Of a stretch of 64,000 nucleotides of DNA, positions 8,547 to 16,960 are shown piece by piece. The notes beneath the pieces are model-generated. The model searched no databases. It was not told where the DNA came from and worked only from the letters and a program-made list of their open reading frames with translations. The stretch is from an uncultured Chloroflexales bacterium. Its GTDB lineage: Bacteria; Chloroflexota; Chloroflexia; Chloroflexales; Chloroflexaceae. The DNA lies in NCBI GenBank assembly GCA_937902315.1, contig CALGUG010000050.1:17625-81624 (forward strand). The letters are read 5' to 3'. Within the stretch, counting starts at the first letter, position 1. Each line of letters starts with the position of its first letter. The position numbers were made by a program, and so were the translations under genes.

Positions 8547-8655
8547 GGGCGCTTGGCAGCAGGCAGACGAGCAGCCGAATGTAGTGAGCAAGCTGTTGAT
8601 AGCCGGAGGCGGACGCGCTAGAAGCCGAATGGAAGGTACTGCCCTCTCCGCCAAC
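8547..8655 (-). repeat. 109-bp inverted repeat, right copy (contains core copy 3)
   Basis: Reverse-complement partner of 6202-6310. The core, read on the minus strand, is at 8600-8617. The sequence continues to an AAGCGGATTTGC end near 8676-8687 that resembles the terminal repeats of the other elements. Together with 6202-6310 it brackets about 2.2 kb holding the hisA-like and glycosyltransferase genes. Confidence 0.85.
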
Positions 8656-8800
8656 GTGATACCTGAAGTGAACAAGCGGATTTGCTAGAAGCTTTGCCGA
8701 TCGTAACACAAGTGTCATCTTTTGAACGCGATGCTTACCTAGTAATTTGATTTTAGTGGTAAAATAGTGGCGGAGAGAAGTGATTAGTCTGGTTGGATCT

Positions 8801-9418
8801 ATGATACGAACACATCGAAGCCTCGATCAGCTGGAATTGGTTGGTGGAAATATCTGCCTCGATTTTACCAACAGTGTGAACTGCCGCCCCGAGCCGGAAC
8901 TTGATTATCTTCACTCGTACGAAGCTTTTCTTGCTTGGGCGGAACATGTTCAGCTTCTCACCCCGCAAGAGCGCGAAACGCTGAGCCAGCTAGCTCAGCA
9001 GCAGCCGGGCCGGATTGCAAGCTTGATGACACGCATCCGCTCCTTACGCGAAACAATCTATCGTCTCTTCGCCGATTTGGCTGCACATAAGCAGCCTAAC
9101 CCAGACGACCTCGAAACTATTCAGAGCAGCTATGCCTTTGCATGCCAACGCGCCAACTTGGTGCAAGAACAGGGCTGTTATCGCTTCCGTTGGAATCTGA
9201 CCCATCAGCTAGAGAGCCCGCTCTGGCCTGTGATCTATGCGGCTGGCGAGTTGCTGCGCTCTGAGCAATTGCAACGTTTAAAGCTCTGCCCTTCTTGCGG
9301 CTGGCTGTTTATCGATTTGAGCAAAAATGGGCAGCGTCGCTGGTGTAGTATGAACAGTTGTGGTGCGCGCGACAAAATGCGGCGCTACCATCAGCGTCAG
9401 CGCGATCGGCTAGCCTAA
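8801..9418 (+). CDS. CGNR zinc-finger (ABATE domain) protein, putative regulator
   Basis: About 205 residues. The N-terminal stress-linked ABATE domain (LVGGNICLDFTNSV near the start) is followed by a C-terminal CGNR zinc finger: LCPSCGWLFIDLSKNG, then RRWCSMNSCGARDKMRRY, giving the Cys2...Cys2 set and the CGNR/CGAR turn. CGNR proteins are thought to bind DNA as small stress or metabolism regulators; no target is known here. The ATG at 8801 is chosen. A GTG at 8780 is in frame, but its GGAGAG is too close to serve as ribosome-binding site. Monocistronic, with AT-rich upstream DNA. Confidence 0.85.
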   Translation: MIRTHRSLDQLELVGGNICLDFTNSVNCRPEPELDYLHSYEAFLAWAEHVQLLTPQERETLSQLAQQQPGRIASLMTRIRSLRETIYRLFADLAAHKQPNPDDLETIQSSYAFACQRANLVQEQGCYRFRWNLTHQLESPLWPVIYAAGELLRSEQLQRLKLCPSCGWLFIDLSKNGQRRWCSMNSCGARDKMRRYHQRQRDRLA

Positions 9419-9499
9419 AAACGCTTCTCGACTGCAACATTCTCTCATAATCCTTCGTATCTATGACAGCGGCTTAAACTAATGAAGCGAGGGAGCTTT

Positions 9500-9979
9500 A
9501 TGACGTTCTCTATCTTTAATGACATTAAACGAGTGGCTCGTCGCAGCACACTCGAAGGTGATACAGTTACATCAATTTTTGGCGATGTAGAGATCGATTT
9601 AACCAAAGCACCGCTAACTTTGGGCGACCACATGCTGCACCTCAATTCGGTGTTTGGCGATATCATTATCCGCGTCGGCGACCAAGTGGGTATCGACCTC
9701 GATGTTAAGACTATTTTTGGCGATACCGTGATCGAAGAGCTGTTAACAGGAGAACGCGAGAAGCCGGGCGCTAGCTGGGTGAGCGAGACGATCACAACCG
9801 CTTCGATCCGTATCTCTATTCAGGCTGTGACGATCTTCGGAGACGTCAAGCTTGTGCGCGTTCCTGCATTTGCGCTCAACCCCGAGCAGCGTGGCGAAGC
9901 GCAGCACTACCTCGACGAATCGAGCCCGATCTATATCGGCAATACCAAAAAGCTTGACGGAGTTGTAGAGCGCGACTAA
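9500..9979 (+). CDS. LiaF/YvqF C-terminal-like cell-wall-stress domain protein
   Basis: About 159 residues of almost pure beta structure. It contains four repeats of an [ST][IV]FGD motif (SIFGDVEIDL, SVFGDIIIRV, TIFGDTVIEE, TIFGDVKLVR), the hallmark of the LiaF C-terminal domain that senses envelope stress. It lacks the N-terminal membrane helices of full LiaF, so it is a soluble stand-alone version. The ATG at 9500 is preferred over 9482 because AGCGAGGGA is 5-6 bases upstream. No LiaRS-type two-component system is adjacent; its role as a regulator partner is inferred. Confidence 0.75.
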   Translation: MTFSIFNDIKRVARRSTLEGDTVTSIFGDVEIDLTKAPLTLGDHMLHLNSVFGDIIIRVGDQVGIDLDVKTIFGDTVIEELLTGEREKPGASWVSETITTASIRISIQAVTIFGDVKLVRVPAFALNPEQRGEAQHYLDESSPIYIGNTKKLDGVVERD

Positions 9980-10014
9980 GCTATGCTCAAGTTGTTAGGC
10001 CCAATTTGTGTTGT

Positions 10015-10042
10015 TTGACAGTATATTTTGACATGATACAAT
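10015..10042 (+). promoter_or_regulatory. Sigma-70-type promoter for tpx
   Basis: TTGACA at 10015-10020, a 16-base spacer, then TACAAT at 10037-10042. It lies 65 bases before the chosen tpx start. A second overlapping TTGACA is at about 10029. Confidence 0.6.
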
Positions 10043-10106
10043 GCCCCTACTTTGCGGAGATCTGAAATGTGTCCAGAATCTCGCTGGTATAGAGGGGTAC
10101 ACTATC

Positions 10107-10622
10107 ATGACAATCGAACGTGAGAATGCCTTTGATTTTCGCGGGCCAAAAACACTGATTGGGCCTGAACTAAAAGCAGGCGATCCGGCTCCTAATTTCG
10201 TCGCTTTGAACGGCAAACTTGAAGATGTAAGCCTGGCCGACTTCGCAGGCAAGCCGCTCCTGATCAGCGCAGTTCCTTCACTTGATACCGGCGTTTGTAC
10301 CAAACAGTCGATTCGCTTTAATCAAGCGGCCGCCGAACTTGGCGATGCAGTATCGATCGTAACCATCAGTGCTGACCTGCCCTTTGGTCAAGCTCGCTGG
10401 TGTGGTGCCAACGACGCTAGCTCCGCTATCTTCCTCTCCGACCATCGCGAGATGTCTTTTGCTAACGCTTACGGCGTGCATATCAAAGGCGTGCGCTTGT
10501 TGAGCCGCGCCGTATTTGTGATCGACGCTGCGGGCGTGATTCGCTATGTGGAATACCTGCCGATCGCTGGTCAGGAGCCTAACTACGACGCAGCGCTCGC
10601 TGCTTTAAAAGAGCTCCTCTAA
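10107..10622 (+). CDS. tpx: Thiol peroxidase (Tpx)
   Basis: 171-residue atypical 2-Cys peroxiredoxin that reduces hydroperoxides in the cytoplasm using thioredoxin. The peroxidatic cysteine is in PSLDTGVCTKQSIRFN, with the Tpx-type T-x-x-C arrangement. The resolving cysteine is in ARWCGAND about 34 residues later, and the conserved Arg occurs later in the chain. The ATG at 10107 is chosen because AGAGGGG precedes it; an earlier in-frame start at 10041 would sit inside the promoter/leader. Length matches the family. lysA follows after 29 bases and may be co-transcribed. Confidence 0.92.
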   Translation: MTIERENAFDFRGPKTLIGPELKAGDPAPNFVALNGKLEDVSLADFAGKPLLISAVPSLDTGVCTKQSIRFNQAAAELGDAVSIVTISADLPFGQARWCGANDASSAIFLSDHREMSFANAYGVHIKGVRLLSRAVFVIDAAGVIRYVEYLPIAGQEPNYDAALAALKELL

Positions 10623-10651
10623 CTTTGTAAAATAAGGTTGAGATCCAAGTT

Positions 10652-11980
10652 ATGCTTGCACCATACCTTTGGCCGGATACAGCCCAAGTTGATGATCAAG
10701 GTCATTTGTGGATCGCAGGTTGTGATACGGTTGAGCTCGCCCGGCAGTACGGCACGCCGCTCTATCTGCTCGACGAGGCGACCCTTCGCACGGCGATGCG
10801 CTCCTATCGAGCTGCCTTTGCGCGCGCCTACCCGCATGCGACGACCGTTCACTATGCTAGTAAGGCGCTGATCAATACGGCGCTTGTGCAATTGATCGCG
10901 CAAGAGGGCTTGGGTCTCGACCTTGTTTCTGCTGGCGAACTATTTGTCGCTCAGCGAGCTGGTTTCCCGCTAGAGCGGGTTCATTTGCATGGTAATGCCA
11001 AAACGCCCGCTGAACTCGAGCGCGCCATCGCTTGGAAGGTCGGCGCGATCGTGGTCGATACGCTCGATGAGCTGGCGATGGTGGCACAGCTTAGCGCTGG
11101 ACGCGCCGAACCGCAAGGCATTTTGCTGCGAATCGCGCCGGGAATCGATGCTCATACCCACGCACACATGGCAACCGGCGGCGTCGACTCGAAGTTCGGC
11201 ATCGCTATGCGCGACTTGCCGATCGCTGCCGAACAGATCAAAGCATCTCCCAGCCTACGCCTGCTCGGTCTACATGCCCATATCGGTTCGCAGATCTTCG
11301 ATTTCGAAGCGCTCCAACAGAATATCGAGATTCTGCTCGAACAAGCGGTGATGTTGCGCGATCGCTACGGCTTCACGATCGAAGAACTCAGCCCGGGCGG
11401 CGGTTTGGGCGTGCCCTATCTCAAAGGCGACCCAGTGCCGAATATTGATACCTATGCCCAGGCGCTTAGCAGCGTTTTGCTTGAAGGCTTACAGCGTTAT
11501 GGTTTGCCGCCTGTGCGTCTTACGGTCGAGCCGGGACGCAGCATCGTCGCGCGCGCTGGCGTGGCGCTCTATCGCATTATGGCTAGCAAACGCCCGCATC
11601 CCGACGAGAGCGGTCTGCATACGTATCTGCACATAGACGGCGGCATGGCAGACAATATCCGTCCTTCGCTCTATGGTGCGCAATATACGGCGATCGTCGC
11701 CAACCGTGCCGACGCCGAGCCAGTGACCAAGGTGCATATTGCTGGGCGCTTCTGCGAGTCGGGCGATATTTTGATTCGCGATGCTGAACTGCCGCTGGCT
11801 GGTAAGGGTGACCTGATCGCTGTTGCTGTAACGGGCGCTTACACCTTGAGTATGGCGAGCAACTACAACTACGCTCCTCGGCCAGCACTGTTGCTCTTGA
11901 AGGATAGCAAGGCTCGCCTGATTCAGCGCCGCGAAACCGAAGAAGATATTATCGCTCGCGATCTGCCTTTGGAAGACTAA
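10652..11980 (+). CDS. lysA: Diaminopimelate decarboxylase
   Basis: 442-residue PLP enzyme that converts meso-diaminopimelate to lysine. It has the alanine-racemase-like barrel with the PLP lysine in VHYASKALIN (about residue 71), then a glycine-rich phosphate loop (SPGGGLGVPY) and VEPGRSIVARAG. The C-terminal barrel includes HIDGGMADNIRP, FCESGDIL (active-site Cys-Glu) and GAYTLSMASNYN. Length and motif order are typical. It sits 29 bases after tpx and 68 bases before an M20 peptidase on the same strand. Confidence 0.93.
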   Translation: MLAPYLWPDTAQVDDQGHLWIAGCDTVELARQYGTPLYLLDEATLRTAMRSYRAAFARAYPHATTVHYASKALINTALVQLIAQEGLGLDLVSAGELFVAQRAGFPLERVHLHGNAKTPAELERAIAWKVGAIVVDTLDELAMVAQLSAGRAEPQGILLRIAPGIDAHTHAHMATGGVDSKFGIAMRDLPIAAEQIKASPSLRLLGLHAHIGSQIFDFEALQQNIEILLEQAVMLRDRYGFTIEELSPGGGLGVPYLKGDPVPNIDTYAQALSSVLLEGLQRYGLPPVRLTVEPGRSIVARAGVALYRIMASKRPHPDESGLHTYLHIDGGMADNIRPSLYGAQYTAIVANRADAEPVTKVHIAGRFCESGDILIRDAELPLAGKGDLIAVAVTGAYTLSMASNYNYAPRPALLLLKDSKARLIQRRETEEDIIARDLPLED

Positions 11981-12048
11981 GCCTTCTGCTTGGCGGTTCG
12001 AGCCTGGACTAACCCGATTTTTATCTTGACATAATTTTAGGAAGAAGC

Positions 12049-13212
12049 ATGACATTGATCGAGCGCTGGGCGGCTCAGCCCCAAGTTCAAGCAGCACTTG
12101 CACATTTTGGTGATGGTGAAGCGGTTGTTGAGACAACCATCGCGGTTCAGCAGATTCCTGCTCCAACCTTTCAGGAAGCTGCACGCGCCGCCTATGTGCG
12201 CGACCGTATGCAGGAGCTTGGCCTTCACGACGTTTATATCGATGAGATCGGAAATGTCTATGGGCGGCGCCCGGGTAACAGCGGCGGCCCTGCCCTGCTG
12301 ATTGCAGCACATACCGATACCGTCTTTCCAGACGACACTGATCTGACGGTGCGTCGCGAGCCGGGTCGTGTGCATGGCCCCGGTATCGGCGATAACAGCC
12401 TTGGCGTGGCAGCTCTGTTGCACCTTGCCGATGTGATGCAGGGCTACGATCTGCCCAACGAGGGCGATGTTTGGTTTGTTGCCAATGTCGGCGAAGAGGG
12501 CTTGGGCGATTTGCGCGGTATGCGTGCTGCGGTAGATCGTCTTCAAGACCGTATCGCTAGCGCGATCGCTTTGGAAGGCTGCGATCACGGTCGCATCTTC
12601 CATCAAGCCATCGGTGTGCGTCGTTACCGCGTTAGCGTCTCTGCGCCGGGCGGCCACTCGTGGGGAGATTTCGGTTCGGCGAGCGCTATTCACGCTCTTG
12701 TGCGCCTCGCCGCTCGCATCTCTCAGATCGAGGTGCCCAGCGATCCGCGCACAACCTACAATATCGGCACCATCGCTGGTGGCAACTCGGTCAACTCGAT
12801 CGCGCAATGGGCCAACATGCTGATCGATATGCGCTCGGTCGATCTCGATGCGCTCTCGAAGCTGGTTGCAGAGGTAGATGCTCTGATCGCCGAAAGCATC
12901 GCTAACGAACATGATGTACAATTCAAAGTCGAAGTCGTTGGCGATCGGCCTGCTGGGCGCATTCCGCAAGATCATCCCTTGGTGACGCTTGCGACGCAGG
13001 CGTATCAGTGGGTCAATGCAAGCATCGTTTACGATGTCGGCAGCACCGACGCCAATATTCCGCTCAGCCGTGGTATCCCAGCCGTCTGTGTGGGCATTGG
13101 TAACGGTGAGCATGCCCACCGTATCGATGAATACATCGAAACGCACAATATTGCCAATGGCATGCGAGCGTTGCTGTTATTGACCTTAGCAGCAACTACG
13201 AAAGAGGCCTAA
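12049..13212 (+). CDS. M20 family metallopeptidase (peptidase T-like)
   Basis: 387-residue di-zinc aminoacylase/peptidase. Metal ligands are visible in AAHTDTVFPDD (His and Asp), GPGIGDNSLGVAALL (bridging Asp) and NVGEEGLGDLRGM (Glu-Glu, the first being the general base). A dimerisation lid domain begins with a conserved GGHSWGDFGS, and TGSTDAN-like VGSTDANIPLSRG lies near the C-terminus. It probably removes N-terminal residues from small peptides or deacylates N-acyl amino acids. AGGAAG precedes the ATG, and a strong terminator follows 30 bases after the stop. The substrate is not readable; a DapE-like role beside lysA is possible but unsupported. Confidence 0.85.
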   Translation: MTLIERWAAQPQVQAALAHFGDGEAVVETTIAVQQIPAPTFQEAARAAYVRDRMQELGLHDVYIDEIGNVYGRRPGNSGGPALLIAAHTDTVFPDDTDLTVRREPGRVHGPGIGDNSLGVAALLHLADVMQGYDLPNEGDVWFVANVGEEGLGDLRGMRAAVDRLQDRIASAIALEGCDHGRIFHQAIGVRRYRVSVSAPGGHSWGDFGSASAIHALVRLAARISQIEVPSDPRTTYNIGTIAGGNSVNSIAQWANMLIDMRSVDLDALSKLVAEVDALIAESIANEHDVQFKVEVVGDRPAGRIPQDHPLVTLATQAYQWVNASIVYDVGSTDANIPLSRGIPAVCVGIGNGEHAHRIDEYIETHNIANGMRALLLLTLAATTKEA

Positions 13213-13241
13213 ACCGTTCAACCAACTCAATACTATCGTTG

Positions 13242-13282
13242 CACTCTCGTTCTAGCTTCTTAGTGAACGAGAGTGTTTTTTA
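13242..13282 (+). terminator. Strong rho-independent terminator
   Basis: Perfect 11-bp stem CACTCTCGTTC / GAACGAGAGTG with a 12-base loop and a TTTTTT tail. It closes the tpx-lysA-M20 stretch. Confidence 0.92.
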
Positions 13283-13599
13283 TCAAGCAATGGCAGCAGC
13301 TTCCTCGCGCACTCCTTCAAACGCTTTATAAGTCCATCTCAGCTCCTCTAGGCTGATGCTCGTTGGCTTAAGGTTCCTCCCTCGTTTTTAACCTATTAGG
13401 CTCTAAGTTACTAGCCCTTCAGAACGATTGATTGAGCCTGTTTGGTTAGTATTGGTTGGTATTTGGTTGGTATTTGGTAATTAACTATGAAGAAGCTGCA
13501 AAAAGACGTAACTATTACAATCTCCAAACGGTTTAGGCATACTACCAAATAATTTCATACAAATTCGATTCGTTGATGTATGAGAAAAGGAGTTGCCTA
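13283..13599. other. Gene-free AT-rich region with short tandem repeat
   Basis: No credible gene. A tandem array of a TTGGTTGGTAT unit (about 3.5 copies, partly degenerate) lies at 13442-13480. AAAGGAG at 13586-13592 is the ribosome-binding site of the next gene. Confidence 0.6.
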
Positions 13600-14016
13600 A
13601 TGCCATCGATTCGCAAGATTGATCCGCCTCCACCCCAGACCCGACGTTTAGCTGTTCGTAATACGCCTCCTGCGCTGAACGCGGCGGGTATGCTTCGTGA
13701 CGGAGATCGCTGGCTTCATATCGATCGCGCTCCTAAACGCTGGCAGACGTGGCTCGCTAAACACGACCGCATTCATATCGAGGTATGGCACGATACGATG
13801 TTGCATACGGTCACGGCCCGTATGAAGCGTGTAAAAGGCCACCCTTATTGGTATATCGAAAAGAAAATTGGGGGCGTAACCTATTGCCGTTATTTGGGTA
13901 AAGCTGAGGTTATGACGTGGCAGCGTATTCACGCCGTTGCCAGCGAGCTTATTAATGCAACAAATATCCTTTCCGATGAAGAAGAGAACTGCGATACCCT
14001 TACTAGAACCACTTAA
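13600..14016 (+). CDS. Stand-alone small domain otherwise fused to Chloroflexota LuxR/MalT-like regulators
   Basis: About 138 residues with no membrane segment or signal peptide. The C-terminal third (GHPYWYIEKKIGGVTYCRYL then GKAEVMTWQRIHAVA) matches the pattern YWYAYRK...YLGK...LT..RL..VA. I know that pattern from the segment preceding the ATPase domain in Chloroflexota LuxR/MalT-like regulators. Here it is a complete short gene, so it could be an orphan module or a partner of a split regulator. The next gene (minus strand) is an NB-ARC/TPR regulator. The ATG at 13600 follows AAAGGAG by 7 bases. Exact function unknown. Confidence 0.6.
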   Translation: MPSIRKIDPPPPQTRRLAVRNTPPALNAAGMLRDGDRWLHIDRAPKRWQTWLAKHDRIHIEVWHDTMLHTVTARMKRVKGHPYWYIEKKIGGVTYCRYLGKAEVMTWQRIHAVASELINATNILSDEEENCDTLTRTT

Positions 14017-14040
14017 TTTCAATTCTTTTCTAATTACTTT

Positions 14041-14088
14041 AAAAGAGGAGTAAATACGGCAATAATCGCCGTATTTACTCCTCTTTTT
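14041..14088. terminator. Bidirectional terminator with 20-bp perfect stem
   Basis: AAAAGAGGAGTAAATACGGC / its exact complement around a 7-base loop, A-rich on one side and T-rich on the other. It can therefore act on both strands, though no minus-strand gene ends next to it. Confidence 0.9.
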
Positions 14089-14137
14089 AGCATTTGTTGC
14101 AGATTGATTTCTACTTGCTTTGTTTTGTGAACGTAGG

Positions 14138-14300
14138 ATGATACTTCATCCGATCTCTTTCTTTTGGCCTTCGACGGAGTGTGACCTCATACCAAGTCCG
14201 TTTGATCACTTCAGTACTCTAGCGGCTTGCTCTCTTCCCCAAAGAGGGAGGACGCGGTGAGGACCGAATGGGAGCAAACAATCTCGTCGCCAACAAAAAA
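14138..14300. repeat. Degenerate copy of the interspersed repeat element
   Basis: Contains TTTTGGCCTTCGACGGAGTG, then ATACCAAGTCCGTTTGATCA (like the AAATCCG terminal repeats), then GCTCTCTTCCCCAAAGAGGG and a partial core (GGACGCGGTGAGGACCGAAT). The order matches the element at 46262-46431, but the middle of the core is lost. Confidence 0.6.
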
Positions 14301-14340
14301 TAAGCGGAATAGTAACATATGGTCCATGGTCGCTGTTCGA

Positions 14341-16797
14341 TTAGATCGGTTTTGGCTTGTAGAAAGCGCTTTGGTTTTGCAGAGCGTATTCGACGGCCTG
14401 AGAGAGCTGAAAGCCCGCACCTTCCTGATAGAAACGTTTCCATTCACTCTCGTCGAACTGCTGGCGGAGTTGAGATTGGCAGGCATCGAAGGCGAGCTGA
14501 TCGACGCGGTCGAATAGGCTGCCGCTTGTTTCGATCCAAGCCTGCACGAAACCGCATAAACGCGCCGCTCTGTTCAGTTCTCCTTGGCCTGCGTAGGCGA
14601 TCGCCAAACCTGCGATATGCCAGAAGAGAATCTCGTGATTGCCCTGTTGAAAATCGAGATATAAGATCTGCGCGAAGCGTTGGGCCGCTTGGGCGTAGCG
14701 GCCTTGCGCGAGCTGGATATGGGCGAGGTTATGGGCGACGACATTGCTGTAGATCGGGTCTGCGATACTCTGGAGGCGCGCAAGACTCTCTTGGTAAAGC
14801 AGAGCAGCTCGCTCGATCGCGCCGCGCAAACGCGCTATTTCGCCCAGACCGTTGAGGCCCAGCGCGATGCCCCACTGATCGTTGAGTTTGCGCCAATGGG
14901 CGAGGCTTTCATTCTGCAGCTCGCTGGCCTGTTCGAGATCGTCGTTAGATAGTGCGCACTGCCGCAGGCTGTGCAGGGTATAGGCAAGGCCCCAGCCATC
15001 GGCTGCGCTTTCGAAAGCACGCCTGCTCTCCTGCAAGCGCTCGTAGGCTTCGCTGGAGCGAGATTGGCGGAAGAGCGCCATTCCGTAAAAGAGTAAGCTA
15101 TAGGCGAGCGGGCGCAGCTGTTGCTGCTCGTTCCAGAGCTGCTTGGCGCGCTGTGCCCAGAGCTCGGCCGTTTGGTAGCTGCCTTGGGCGATCGCGATAC
15201 CGGCGAGCGCGTTCATCAGCTCGCCGCGCTGCGTTTGTGTCTCGCCGTGTTCGAGGAAGAGGCTGAGCCAGGCTTCGGCTTGGGGCCATGGGCCGCGCAT
15301 GTACCAAAACCAGAACAGGTTCACCGCGAGCTGAGCGCCTTGTTCGAGGCTGTGTTTGCTGCACCAGCTTAAAGCTGTCTGCAGGTTGTTGCGCTGTTGA
15401 TGGGTGATCGTGAACCAGCGTGCTTGATCGGTACAGACACGATCAGGGCGATAGTTGGCCGTCCAGTCGAGGTAATAGTTGACAAAACGCCGCATAACCT
15501 GAGCGCGTTCTTGGCTGGCGTCGAGGCATTCACTGGCGTAGGCGCGCACCGTCTCCAACATACTGAATTGAACGAAACCATGCTCTTGGTGAGCCGCCTG
15601 CAACAGGTGGGCTTGGACAAGGGTGTGTAAATGGGCGTAGGCCTGTTCGCTCTCTAAACCGCTAACGGCCACGGCCCCTTCAAAAGGAATGGTATCGACA
15701 AATACGCTTAGGGCGGCGAAGAGCTGGCGGCTAGTTTGGTCGAGTAGGGCGTGCCCCCAGTCGAAGGTGGCTCGTAAGGTGCGATGGCGTGCGGGCAGGT
15801 CGCGCGGCCCGTCGATTGGCAGCGAGAGCGCGTGCGATTGGGTCGCTTGGAGGTGCTGCAAGATCATCTGAGGCGATAAGATCGGGCTTTGGGCAGCCAC
15901 CAGTTCGATCGCGAGCGGAATGCCTTCGAGCTGGCGACAGATCGCGATGATGGCTGGAAGGTTATGCGGTGTAAGCTCGAAGTCGGCTCGGAGCGCTTTG
16001 GCGCGTTGAACAAAGAGTGCGACGCAGGCTTTGGATTGGGCTTGGATAAAGCTTTGATCGGGCGCGGGGATGGGAAGCTGTTCTATACTGATGAGATGTT
16101 CGCCGCTGATCTGAAGCGGAATGCGACTGGTGGCGAGGATACGCAGTTGTGGGCAGTAAGCCAATAGCTCTGCGATCCAAATCGCGGCTGGCAAGACCTG
16201 CTCGAAGTTATCTAAGATCAGCAGGACGCTTTTGTCGGCCAACATGCGTGGCAAGCGTTGGGCTGGCTCTTGCTCGATCCTCGGGCCAAGCTGAAGCGCT
16301 TGGGCGATGCTGAGCGGCACGTGTGTTGCATCTGCTTGGGCCGCGAGCGAGACGAAAAAGACACCATCGACAAACTGCTCGCCAAGCTGCTGCCCGGCTG
16401 TAAGCGCCAGATGTGTCTTGCCAATGCCTCCTAGGCCGATAAGCGTCACGAGGCGCACGCTCGGGTCTTGTAAGAGCGTGAGTAGGCGTTCTAGTTCGCA
16501 GTCGCGCCCGATCAGCGGGTTAGGTGGGCTTGGAAGCGAGAAGCGCGATCTGAGCTGACTTGGAATGCTTGTTCCGCGCGCTTGGAGTGAGAAGTAGGCG
16601 CGTTGCTCTTGTGGAATGGCGAGCACTTGAGCGAGGCGAGTTGTGATCTGTTTGGAAGGACGGCGTTGACCGCTTTCGAGCTTGGCGATCAGAACTGATG
16701 AGCAACCTACTTGGCTAGCTAGCTCGCGTTGGGTAAGATCGAGCGCCTTACGTTGTTGCTTTAGCCACTCGCTAAAGGCACGTTCCTCTGTTTGCAC
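14341..16797 (-). CDS. XRE-family HTH, NB-ARC ATPase, TPR regulator
   Basis: About 818 residues in three parts. An N-terminal XRE helix-turn-helix (FSEWLKQQRKALDLTQRELA ... SSVLIAKLESGQRRPS) is followed by a STAND/NB-ARC ATPase with Walker A LIGLGGIGKTHLAL and Walker B SVLLILDNFEQVLPA, then LRILATSRIPL and a GIPLAIELVAAQSP motif. The C-terminal half is TPR-like helical repeats (TAELWAQRAKQLW, QASELQNESLAHW, RAALLYQESLARL). Such proteins switch on transcription when a ligand or partner reaches the repeat domain. A GTG near 16797 follows AGAAGG; an upstream GTG at 16860 is possible. It is divergent from the secreted-protein gene at 16961, a possible target. Confidence 0.85.
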   Translation of the reverse strand: MQTEERAFSEWLKQQRKALDLTQRELASQVGCSSVLIAKLESGQRRPSKQITTRLAQVLAIPQEQRAYFSLQARGTSIPSQLRSRFSLPSPPNPLIGRDCELERLLTLLQDPSVRLVTLIGLGGIGKTHLALTAGQQLGEQFVDGVFFVSLAAQADATHVPLSIAQALQLGPRIEQEPAQRLPRMLADKSVLLILDNFEQVLPAAIWIAELLAYCPQLRILATSRIPLQISGEHLISIEQLPIPAPDQSFIQAQSKACVALFVQRAKALRADFELTPHNLPAIIAICRQLEGIPLAIELVAAQSPILSPQMILQHLQATQSHALSLPIDGPRDLPARHRTLRATFDWGHALLDQTSRQLFAALSVFVDTIPFEGAVAVSGLESEQAYAHLHTLVQAHLLQAAHQEHGFVQFSMLETVRAYASECLDASQERAQVMRRFVNYYLDWTANYRPDRVCTDQARWFTITHQQRNNLQTALSWCSKHSLEQGAQLAVNLFWFWYMRGPWPQAEAWLSLFLEHGETQTQRGELMNALAGIAIAQGSYQTAELWAQRAKQLWNEQQQLRPLAYSLLFYGMALFRQSRSSEAYERLQESRRAFESAADGWGLAYTLHSLRQCALSNDDLEQASELQNESLAHWRKLNDQWGIALGLNGLGEIARLRGAIERAALLYQESLARLQSIADPIYSNVVAHNLAHIQLAQGRYAQAAQRFAQILYLDFQQGNHEILFWHIAGLAIAYAGQGELNRAARLCGFVQAWIETSGSLFDRVDQLAFDACQSQLRQQFDESEWKRFYQEGAGFQLSQAVEYALQNQSAFYKPKPI

Positions 16798-16960
16798 AAT
16801 CACCCTTCTAGCTAACCCATCGCGCCAAGGTGAGTCAGCTTTGTACAGTTTTTGTACCACCTATTGTATACATGGCCTTCTTCCTTCTAAATCCGACATG
16901 CGATGTAATAGCTGTGGAGAGAGCGAACATAAGGTATCGCTATTATGAGAAGGAGGCTCT

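Noticed and set aside
6202..8655. Calling the bracketed segment a composite transposon
   Set aside because: No transposase is encoded and no target-site duplication is evident by eye, so only the inverted-repeat boundary is claimed.
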